Shown: positions 37,756-43,679 of the stretch, in pieces
Layout: every line of letters begins with the position of its first letter
Position numbering within the stretch: the stretch's first letter is position 1
Origin: Sphaerisporangium rufum
GTDB taxonomy: Bacteria; Actinomycetota; Actinomycetes; Streptosporangiales; Streptosporangiaceae
Assembly (NCBI RefSeq): GCF_016863395.1
Contig: NZ_BOOU01000098.1
Coordinates: 1-43,679, forward strand
Direction: 5' to 3'
DNA length: 43,679 nucleotides
Made by a program: the position numbers and the translations under genes
The notes under the pieces: generated by a model
Databases searched by the model: none
What the model was told of the DNA's origin: nothing
The model's input: the letters and a program-made list of their open reading frames with translations, nothing else

Positions 37756-38274
37756 TCAGCGTTCCCGGCGCCAGCCCTCGCTGCTGGTCGGGCGCAGGTA
37801 GTCCTCGGCCGGCGGCTCCACCGGCCGCTCGTCGTACTGGGTGGACAGCACCAGCGTCCAGCGCAGCCCGCCGTGCTGCCAGAGCCGCTCCAGCAGCCCT
37901 TCCAGGTGGTCCAGCGACGCGGCCCGCACCTTGAGCATGGCGCAGTGGTCGCCGCTGAGCTTGTGGATCTCCACGATCTCCGGGTGGTCCGCCGCCTTGG
38001 TGGTCCGCAGCAGGCACTTGTCGATGGCGCATCGCATCTCCACGAACGCCATCACCGGGTGGCCGGCCCGGCGGGCGTCGATCCGGGCGTGATACCCGCT
38101 GATCACCCCGGTGTCCTCCAGCCGCCGCACCCGCTCGGCCACCGCCGGCGCGGACAGGTTCACCCGGCGGGCGAGTTCCTTGAACGACAATCGGCCGTCC
38201 GCCTGCAGCTCCTCGATGATCCGCCAGTCCACCCGGTCCAGCGGCCTTTCCGGGCGCAAGGTCATCACCGCCAT
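37756..38274 (-). CDS. Lrp/AsnC-family transcriptional regulator
   Basis: The 172-residue regulator has an N-terminal helix-turn-helix (LSFKELARRVNLSAPAVAERVRRLEDTGVI) and a RAM ligand-binding domain (VMAFVEMRC... HKLSGDHCAMLKVRAASLDHLEGLLERL). It is divergent from an MFS exporter with 87 bases between starts, so it most likely controls that gene in response to an amino acid or similar effector, as LrpA/LysE-type pairs do. The start is either the ATG at 38274 or at 38265; AAAGGA lies just before the first. Confidence 0.93.
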   Translation of the reverse strand: MAVMTLRPERPLDRVDWRIIEELQADGRLSFKELARRVNLSAPAVAERVRRLEDTGVISGYHARIDARRAGHPVMAFVEMRCAIDKCLLRTTKAADHPEIVEIHKLSGDHCAMLKVRAASLDHLEGLLERLWQHGGLRWTLVLSTQYDERPVEPPAEDYLRPTSSEGWRRER

Positions 38275-38361
38275 ATTCCTTTCGCGTGCCTGCCGAAGCG
38301 CCGGAAGGTGCTTTCCGGTGGCATTCATCTTCTATGGTCGCCTTTCCTAGCATCGCTGGTC

Positions 38362-39591
38362 ATGGACATCTCAGTGACAGCACGGGAGACGGCCGGGCGG
38401 ACGCGGGCGATGGTCGCCCTGGTCGCGGGGGTGGCGTGCGTCAACACCGCGATGGTGGCGGGCAGCACCGCCGCCAACCTCGGTGCGGCGGAGGTCGGCG
38501 GGCCCGCCTGGAGCGGGGTGCCGAGCGCGGCCGGGGTGGCCGGCACCGCGCTCGGCGCGCTCGGCTCGGGCGCCCTGATGGCCCGGTTCGGCCGGAAGCG
38601 GACCCTGCTCGGCATGTACGCGGCGGGGGTGGCCGGCGCGCTCATCGGGTTCGCCGGCGCGGTCACCGGCTCGCTGGCGGTGCTGCTGGCCGGCATGGTG
38701 CTGCTCGGCCTCGGCAACGGCGGGGCGCAGCTGTCCCGCTACGTGGCCGCCGAGCTTTACCCGGAGGGCAGGCGGGCCACCGCGCTGTCCGCCGTCCTTT
38801 GGGGCGGCACCGTGGGCGCTCTCGGCGGCCCGGCGCTGATCACGCCGGCCGCCGCGGTGGCCGGCTCGCTCGGGGCGCCCGCGCTGTCCGGGCCGGTGGC
38901 GGCGGCGGTGCTGATGATGGCCGCCGCGCTGGCCTGCGCCATCACCCTGCCCCGCCGGACCGGGGTCGTGGACGCCGGCCCGGCGCCCGCCGCTGGAGCA
39001 CCGCGTCCCGGGGCCGGTGAGGTGCGGGCGGTGATGGCGCGCCCGGCGGTGCGCACCGCCCTGGTCGCCATGGTGGCCGCGCAGCTCGCCATGGTCACGG
39101 TGATGACGATGACCCCGATCCAGCTGCACCAGCATGGTCACGGGCTCGGCGTGGTGTCGTGGGTGCTGGGCGCGCACCTGTTCGGCATGTTCGCGCTCGC
39201 CCCGATCTCCGGCCGGATCGCCGACCGCTGGGGCGCCCGCACGGCCATCGCCGCCGGGGTGGCCGCCCTGGTGGCGGCGACCGCGCTGGCCACCGCGATG
39301 CCCGACGCGCACGACACCGGCCTGCCGGTCGCGCTGTTCCTGCTCGGCTACGGCTGGAACCTGGCCTTCGTCGGCGGCAGCGCGCTGCTGAGCCGCGGCC
39401 TGCCCGCGGGGACGCGCACCCGCGTCCAGGGCCTGGTCGACGCGCTGGTCTGGGGCGGGTCCGGCGTCGCCGGTCTCGCGGCCGGCCCGCTGTTCGGCGG
39501 CGGCGGCCTCCCGCTGGTCGCCGTCGTGTCCGGCGTGCTCGCCCTGGCGCCGCTGCCCCTGCTGCTCGGCCGGTCGCGCGAGCGGGGGTGA
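38362..39591 (+). CDS. MFS transporter, probable efflux
   Basis: The 409-residue protein has 12 predicted membrane helices in two halves. Each half has an A-like motif in the second loop: ALMARFGRKRTLLG and SGRIADRWGARTA. It resembles drug- or amino-acid-efflux members of the major facilitator superfamily; nothing in the sequence names the substrate. No ribosome site precedes the ATG at 38362, and TAGCAT at 38348-38353 would put transcription start at or next to the ATG, so it may be leaderless. The divergent Lrp/AsnC regulator is its likely controller. Confidence 0.9.
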   Translation: MDISVTARETAGRTRAMVALVAGVACVNTAMVAGSTAANLGAAEVGGPAWSGVPSAAGVAGTALGALGSGALMARFGRKRTLLGMYAAGVAGALIGFAGAVTGSLAVLLAGMVLLGLGNGGAQLSRYVAAELYPEGRRATALSAVLWGGTVGALGGPALITPAAAVAGSLGAPALSGPVAAAVLMMAAALACAITLPRRTGVVDAGPAPAAGAPRPGAGEVRAVMARPAVRTALVAMVAAQLAMVTVMTMTPIQLHQHGHGLGVVSWVLGAHLFGMFALAPISGRIADRWGARTAIAAGVAALVAATALATAMPDAHDTGLPVALFLLGYGWNLAFVGGSALLSRGLPAGTRTRVQGLVDALVWGGSGVAGLAAGPLFGGGGLPLVAVVSGVLALAPLPLLLGRSRERG

Positions 39592-39604
39592 CCGGCCCGG
39601 CCGG

Positions 39605-40543
39605 TCAGCGCGCCAGCTCGGCCAGCAGGCCGTCCCAGTCGGCCAGGAAGCGGGCCAGCCCGTAGCGGGCGAGCGCGGCGGCGCGCGCGGCCTTGCCGGC
39701 CTGCGCGGCCCGCGCCGGGTCGGCGACCAGATCGGCGAGCGCGGCGGTCAGCGTCGCCACCCGGGTGGAGATCACCCCCGCCTCCGGCGGCACCGCCTCC
39801 ACCGCCTCGGTGGTGGCCAGGGCGACCACCGGCATTCCCAGGTGCATGGCCTCGATCAGCGACAGGCCGAGCGACGTCCAGCGGTAGGGGTGCAGGTAGA
39901 CCCGGCGGCGGGCCAGCTCGGCGTGCATCTCGCGCTGCGGCAGGTCCTCGAACGTGCCGTACGGCAGCCCGGTGACCTTCATGCCGAAGACGTCCAGCGG
40001 CGCCGCGGCGGCGAAGGCGGGCAGCAGGTCGGTGCCGGCGACCCGCGCCCGGCGGACCGGCTCGTTGACCACCACTCCCGCGCGCGGCAGCTCGCCGGTG
40101 TAGCGCGGGCCGGGGTCGACGACGCCGTGCTCGATCACCCGGGTGGGGGCGCGGCCGGAGTCCCAGAACAGCTCGTTGAAGTGGGTGACGTGCACGATCG
40201 GGATGTCGTCCCGGCCGGCCAGCGGGTGGCGGGTCTTCGGCACCTCGCCCGCCGGGGTGTTGTGCTCGACGTAGACGGCGGGCACGTCGCGGCCGGGCCG
40301 GCGGCCGAGCCACGTCTCGGCCAGCTCGACCTCGTGCGGCCGCTGCAGCACGACCACGTCGACGTGCTCGCCGCGCAGCCGGCCGGCCGGCACCTCGCGC
40401 GCGGCGTCCGGCCAGTCGAAGGTGCGGGCCCGCCCCCGGCCGTCCGGCCCGCGATCGGCGACCAGCGGCACCAGGTACTCGTGCGGGCCGCGCACGAAGG
40501 CGGTGGACCAGGAGCCGTGCACGTGCCAGGACAGGATCCTCAT
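39605..40543 (-). CDS. GT4-type glycosyltransferase
   Basis: The 312-residue protein has a two-Rossmann GT-B layout: an N-terminal SWHVHGSWSTAFVRGPHEYLVPL region with GPHEY acceptor-side loop, VYVEHNTPAGE and HVTHFNELFW in the middle, and a C-terminal donor-binding part RVYLHPYRWTSLGLSLIEAMHLGMPVVALATTEAVEAVP, equivalent to the EX7E region of GT4. It probably transfers a sugar from a nucleotide-activated donor to a surface or secreted glycan. Its ATG overlaps the stop of the GmhB-like phosphatase gene (ATGA). The same cluster includes a carbamoyltransferase and a GT2. Confidence 0.9.
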   Translation of the reverse strand: MRILSWHVHGSWSTAFVRGPHEYLVPLVADRGPDGRGRARTFDWPDAAREVPAGRLRGEHVDVVVLQRPHEVELAETWLGRRPGRDVPAVYVEHNTPAGEVPKTRHPLAGRDDIPIVHVTHFNELFWDSGRAPTRVIEHGVVDPGPRYTGELPRAGVVVNEPVRRARVAGTDLLPAFAAAAPLDVFGMKVTGLPYGTFEDLPQREMHAELARRRVYLHPYRWTSLGLSLIEAMHLGMPVVALATTEAVEAVPPEAGVISTRVATLTAALADLVADPARAAQAGKAARAAALARYGLARFLADWDGLLAELAR

Positions 40544-41064
40544 CGCAGCACCAGGTCCACCGCGCCGGCCAGGTCCGCGGCCACCTCGGCGGCGGCCGCC
40601 ACCTCCGCGGGCCGGGTGACCGGGGTGGGGACCAGGATGCCGCGTGCCCCGGCGGCCCGCGCCGCCTCGACGTCCCGGCCGATGTCCCCGATGACGACGC
40701 AATCGCCCGGGCGGACGCCGAGGGCCGCCGCGGCGCGCAGCACCAGCCCGGGCCGGGGCTTGCGGCAGTCGCACCCGTCGGCGTCGTCGTGCGGGCACAC
40801 CGCCCAGACGCCGAACGGCCCGAGCAGCCGGTCCACCCGGGCGTTCACCTCGGCCAGCTCCCGCATGGTGATCAGTCCTTTCGCGACGCCGGCCTGGTTG
40901 GTGACCACGCCGAGCGGCAGCCCGGCCCGGCGCAGCCGGTCGAGCGCGGCCGCGGCGCCGGGCATCGGCCGGACCCGCTCGGGGTCGTTGTTGTAGGGGA
41001 CGTCGACGATCAGGGTGCCGTCCCGGTCGAAGAGCACGGCGCGGGGGGTGGCGGGTGTCTCCAC
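40540..41064 (-). CDS. HAD-IIIA phosphatase, GmhB-like (heptose 1,7-bisphosphate or histidinol-P type)
   Basis: The 174-residue protein has motif I LFDRDGTLI, VTNQAGVAKG, the zinc-loop cysteine/histidine cluster in CPHDDADGCDCRKPRPG and VVIGDIGRD, all typical of D-glycero-D-manno-heptose 1,7-bisphosphate 7-phosphatase. In Gram-positive bacteria such enzymes serve NDP-heptose synthesis for surface glycans. A GTG at 41064 gives the best protein start; a TTG at 41100 is possible and would add 12 residues with a TTA codon. The ribosome site is weak in both cases. Coupled to the GT4 gene by a 4-base overlap and divergent from the carbamoyltransferase gene. Confidence 0.88.
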   Translation of the reverse strand: METPATPRAVLFDRDGTLIVDVPYNNDPERVRPMPGAAAALDRLRRAGLPLGVVTNQAGVAKGLITMRELAEVNARVDRLLGPFGVWAVCPHDDADGCDCRKPRPGLVLRAAAALGVRPGDCVVIGDIGRDVEAARAAGARGILVPTPVTRPAEVAAAAEVAADLAGAVDLVLR

Positions 41065-41219
41065 GGCCGGGCGATACCCGGCCCTTGGACCAAGTAACAA
41101 CTACTTTGAGTAACGATGTCCTGGGTGGTAGGTCAATAACCTGCACTGATCGGATTTGTCCGGTTTGAGAAGCGCTCCGCTCGGTATCGACTCTCCGCCA
41201 CCTCCGATTGGAGCACGCC
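41065..41219. promoter_or_regulatory. Divergent promoter region of the glycan cluster
   Basis: The 155 bases are less G+C-rich than the genes around. For the minus strand TTGACC (41137-41132) with TACTCA 18 bases further is a fair promoter. It is overlapped by the inverted repeat AGGT-CAATA-ACCT (41130-41142). CTTGGACCAAG at about 41084-41094 is a perfect palindrome, and AGTAAC occurs twice nearby. For the plus strand no clear promoter was identified. Confidence 0.4.
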
Positions 41220-42857
41220 ATGAAGTTCCTGGGGATCAACGCGATCTTCCATGATCCCGCCGCCGCGCTGGTGGTGGACGGCGAGGTGGTGGCCGCCGCC
41301 GAGGAGGAGCGGTTCAGCCGCCGCAAGCACGGCAAGCGGCCGGTGCCGTTCTCGGCGTGGGAACCGCCCGAACTCGCGGCCCGGTGGTGCCTGGCCGAGG
41401 CGGGGATCTCGCCCGGCGAGCTGGACGCCGTCGCCTACTCCTACGACCCCGCCCTGGTCATCGAGGGCGGCGCCGGCCAGGACCCGGCCTGGGAGGGACT
41501 GCGCACCAGGTTCGCCGAGCGGGCGCCGTGGTTCCTGTCCTCCGCCCTGCCCGGGCTGGACCCCGGCCAGGTCCGGTTCGTACCGCACCACGTCGCGCAC
41601 GCCGCCTCCGCCGGGCTGGCCGCGCCGTTCGACTCGTGCGCGGTGCTGGTCTGCGACGGCCGCGGCGAGGCGGTGTCCCACCTGGCCGGGGTGTACCGGG
41701 GCGGCGAGGTCGAGGTGCTGGCCGCCCAGCCGTTGCCGCACTCGCTCGGGCTGCTGTACGAGGAGGTGACCGAGCACCTGGGCTTCCTGCGCTCCAGCGA
41801 CGAGTACAAGGTGATGGCGCTGGCCTCCTACGGCAGCCCGCGCTTCGCGCCGCTGATCCGCGAGGCGGTGCACGCGACCGGCGACGGGGGGTTCGTCACC
41901 GAGCCGGTGGAGTGGGGGGCGCTCGCCAAGCCGGTCGGACCGGGCGAGACGCCGCAGGCCGAGCACGCCGACCTGGCCGCCAGCGTGCAGGACGTCCTGC
42001 AGGAGGTGCTGCTCGACCTGGCCGGCTGGCTGCACGCCCGCACCGGCGAGCGCTTCCTGGCCATGGCCGGCGGCGTCGCGCTCAACTGCGTGGCCAACAC
42101 GGTCCTGGCCGAGCGGGGCCCGTTCGAACAGGTGTGGGTCCAGCCGGCCGCCGGGGACGCCGGCACCGCGCTCGGCGGCGCACTGCACCTGGCCGCCGCG
42201 CACGGCGAGGCCGCGGCGCCGATGCCGGGCGCCGACCTGGGCCGGGGCTGGAGCGACGAGGAGATCGTCGCCTGGCTGGACACGGTCCGGGTGCCCTACA
42301 CCCGGCCCGCCGACCTGCCCGGCGAGGTGGCCGCGGAGCTGGCCGCCGACCGGGTGATCGCCTGGTTCCAGGGCCGGTCGGAGTTCGGGCCGCGCGCCCT
42401 CGGCCGGCGGTCGCTGCTCGCGCACCCCGGCTTCGCCCGCAACACCGAGCGGCTGAACGACGTCAAGGGACGCGAGCAGTTCCGGCCCATCGCGCCGATG
42501 GTGCTCGCCTCCCGGGCCGGTGAGATCTTCTCCCGCGGCCCGCTGCCCAGCCCGTACATGCTGTTCGTGCACGACGTGGCGCCGCCGTGGCGCGAGCGCA
42601 TCCCCGCGGTGGTGCACGTGGACGGCACCGCGCGGGTGCAGACGGTCGACGAGGGACGCGAGCCGGCGCTGGTCGCGATGCTGCGGGCCTTCGAGGCGCG
42701 CACCGGGCTGCCGGTGGTGGTGAACACCAGCCTGAACACCGCCGGCCGCCCGATGGTGGACGATCCGCGCGACGCGCTGGAGTGCTTCGGCTCGGCGCCG
42801 ATCGACGTGCTGGCGATCGGCCCCTGCCTGATCCGCCGCGGGGACCTGTTCCGGTGA
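41220..42857 (+). CDS. Carbamoyltransferase (NodU/CmcH/TobZ family)
   Basis: The 545-residue enzyme makes carbamoyl-adenylate from carbamoyl phosphate and ATP and passes the carbamoyl group to a hydroxyl of a sugar or antibiotic. The Kae1-like N-terminal domain shows LGINAIFHDPAAALVVDG, the iron-site HHVAHAASA and GGVALNCVANT; the C-terminal YrdC-like part has EFGPRALGRRSLLAHP and KGREQFRPIAPMV. All regions are complete. The ATG at 41220 follows TTGGAG. Its stop overlaps the start of a GT2 gene, so the target is probably a sugar of the glycan made by this cluster. Confidence 0.95.
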   Translation: MKFLGINAIFHDPAAALVVDGEVVAAAEEERFSRRKHGKRPVPFSAWEPPELAARWCLAEAGISPGELDAVAYSYDPALVIEGGAGQDPAWEGLRTRFAERAPWFLSSALPGLDPGQVRFVPHHVAHAASAGLAAPFDSCAVLVCDGRGEAVSHLAGVYRGGEVEVLAAQPLPHSLGLLYEEVTEHLGFLRSSDEYKVMALASYGSPRFAPLIREAVHATGDGGFVTEPVEWGALAKPVGPGETPQAEHADLAASVQDVLQEVLLDLAGWLHARTGERFLAMAGGVALNCVANTVLAERGPFEQVWVQPAAGDAGTALGGALHLAAAHGEAAAPMPGADLGRGWSDEEIVAWLDTVRVPYTRPADLPGEVAAELAADRVIAWFQGRSEFGPRALGRRSLLAHPGFARNTERLNDVKGREQFRPIAPMVLASRAGEIFSRGPLPSPYMLFVHDVAPPWRERIPAVVHVDGTARVQTVDEGREPALVAMLRAFEARTGLPVVVNTSLNTAGRPMVDDPRDALECFGSAPIDVLAIGPCLIRRGDLFR

Positions 42858-43679
42858 CCGACCTCGAGATCACCGTGGTGGTGCCCACGGTCGGCCGGCC
42901 GTCGCTGGCGGCCACGCTGGCCGCCCTCGACCCCGATCCCGGCGTCGAGGTCATCGTGGTGGACGACCGGCCGGCGGGCGCGGGCGACCCGCTGCCGGTG
43001 CCCGGGCACGTCCGGGTGCTGCCCGGCGGCGGCCGCGGCCCGGCCGCCGCGCGCAACGCCGGCTGGCGGGCCGCCGCCACCGGCTGGGTCGCCTTCCTGG
43101 ACGACGACGTGGTGCCGCCGCCCACCTGGCTCCGCGACCTGCGCGCCGACCTGGCCGGCCTGCCCGGCGACGTGGCCGCCTCGCAGGGGCGGATCGACGT
43201 CCCGCTGCCCGGCGGGCGAAGGCCCACCGACGCCGAGCGCAACACCGCCGGGCTGGCCGGCGCCCGCTGGATCACCGCGGACATCGCCTACCGGCGCGCC
43301 GCGCTGGCGGCGGCCGGCGGGTTCGACGAGCGCTTCCCCCGCGCCTACCGGGAGGACGCCGACCTGGCGTTGCGGGTGCGCGCGGCCGGCCACCGCCTGG
43401 TGCGCGGCGAGCGGGTCACCCGGCACCCGGTCCGCGACGACGGGTGGTGGGCCAGCGTCCGCGCCCAGCGCGGCAACGCCGACGACGCGCTGATGCGACG
43501 GGTGCACGGGCCGGGCTGGCGGGCCGCCGCCGGCACCGGGCCCGGGCGGCTGCGCCGGCACGCCGCCACCACCGGCCTGGGGCTGCTGGCCGCCGCGCTG
43601 GCGCTCGCCGCGCGGCTTGCCCCCGGCCCGCGCGCCCCCGGTTCGCGCGCCCTCGGCCCGCGCGTCCCCGGTTCGCGCG
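42854..43679 (+). CDS. GT2 glycosyltransferase (3' end beyond window)
   Basis: The visible 275 residues start at a GTG that overlaps the carbamoyltransferase stop (GTGA). A GT-A domain is clear: ITVVVPTVGRPSLAATLAAL, EVIVVDDRPA, GPAAARNAGWRAA, the metal-binding FLDDDVVPP, and GGFDERFPRAYREDADLALRVRAAG with the ED catalytic motif. The part near the right edge becomes hydrophobic (GLGLLAAALALAARL) and then runs into PGSR/LGPR repeats, so a membrane or fused C-terminal domain may follow outside the window. Confidence 0.9.
   Translation, partial: MTDLEITVVVPTVGRPSLAATLAALDPDPGVEVIVVDDRPAGAGDPLPVPGHVRVLPGGGRGPAAARNAGWRAAATGWVAFLDDDVVPPPTWLRDLRADLAGLPGDVAASQGRIDVPLPGGRRPTDAERNTAGLAGARWITADIAYRRAALAAAGGFDERFPRAYREDADLALRVRAAGHRLVRGERVTRHPVRDDGWWASVRAQRGNADDALMRRVHGPGWRAAAGTGPGRLRRHAATTGLGLLAAALALAARLAPGPRAPGSRALGPRVPGSR
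43621..43679 (+). repeat. 15-bp tandem repeats at the right edge
   Basis: Four units of about 15 bases, alternating CCCCGGCCCGCGCGC and CCCCGGTTCGCGCGC with small changes, encode APGPR/APGSR-like pentapeptides. The array continues to the last base and may run past the window. Confidence 0.75.

Noticed and set aside
1-43679. CRISPR arrays, insertion sequences, toxin-antitoxin pairs or phage genes
   Set aside because: No regular direct repeats with spacers, no transposase or integrase, and no small toxin-like pairs were found; all coding space is accounted for by other families.

Overview
The window is 43.7 kb of very G+C-rich DNA (most third codon positions are G or C) from an actinomycete. 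GTG/TTG starts, rare TTA codons, stop/start overlaps of 1 to 4 bases, an AfsR/SARP regulator, a SpoIIE-type phosphatase and a canonical CebR operator all fit a filamentous actinobacterium. Homologues of mycobacterial dormancy proteins and several non-Streptomyces-like gene neighbourhoods make me lean towards a Streptosporangiales-type organism, but this is inference. No insertion sequence, prophage, CRISPR array, rRNA or intact tRNA was seen. The region looks like ordinary chromosome with many short operons.

Layout. 1-6.3 kb: a SARP/NB-ARC regulator cut by the left edge; a secreted Cip1-like protein behind a perfect CebR box; a GlxA/AraC regulator divergent from a small, probably leaderless, membrane-protein gene; a small secreted four-cysteine protein behind a triple repeat that looks like a response-regulator operator; a small conserved protein and a CooC-like ATPase behind an A+T-rich, Fur-family-like site. 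6.3-13.8 kb: a Ser/Thr kinase, then a lipoprotein/adaptor/ATPase/permease (MacAB-like) operon divergent from its likely two-component system. 13.8-20 kb: cytochrome P450, undecaprenyl-diphosphatase, 6-phosphogluconate dehydrogenase, a HAD phosphatase and an LCP cell-wall ligase. 20-27 kb: arylamine N-acetyltransferase, acyltransferase 3, two coupled CNNM/CorC membrane proteins, a VOC protein, an RraA-like protein and CsbD. 27-33 kb: a single-pass membrane protein, then an operon of an Rv1733c-like protein, a tandem universal stress protein and a CBS-containing site-2 protease, facing a SpoIIE phosphatase. 33-43.7 kb: a DUF2277 protein, a secreted M28 aminopeptidase, a secreted GH5-Fn3-CBM2 mannanase/cellulase, GNAT, Lrp/MFS divergent pair, and a surface-glycan cluster (GT4, GmhB-like phosphatase, carbamoyltransferase, GT2 cut by the right edge).

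How genes work together. Two plant-cell-wall proteins (1.5 kb and 35-37 kb) sit behind LacI-family-type operators, one of them an exact CebR box. The 28.5-31.5 kb operon gathers three families that in Mycobacterium tuberculosis belong to the DosR dormancy regulon (Rv1733c, Rv2623, Rv2625c), and a degenerate DosR-like box lies upstream of it: the most interesting regulatory observation here. The 9.2-13.8 kb block is a complete sense-and-export module whose lipoprotein carries an internal duplication with paired cysteines. The right end appears to make a carbamoylated, possibly heptose-containing surface glycan. Many genes end in strong GC-rich hairpins that I could trace base by base.
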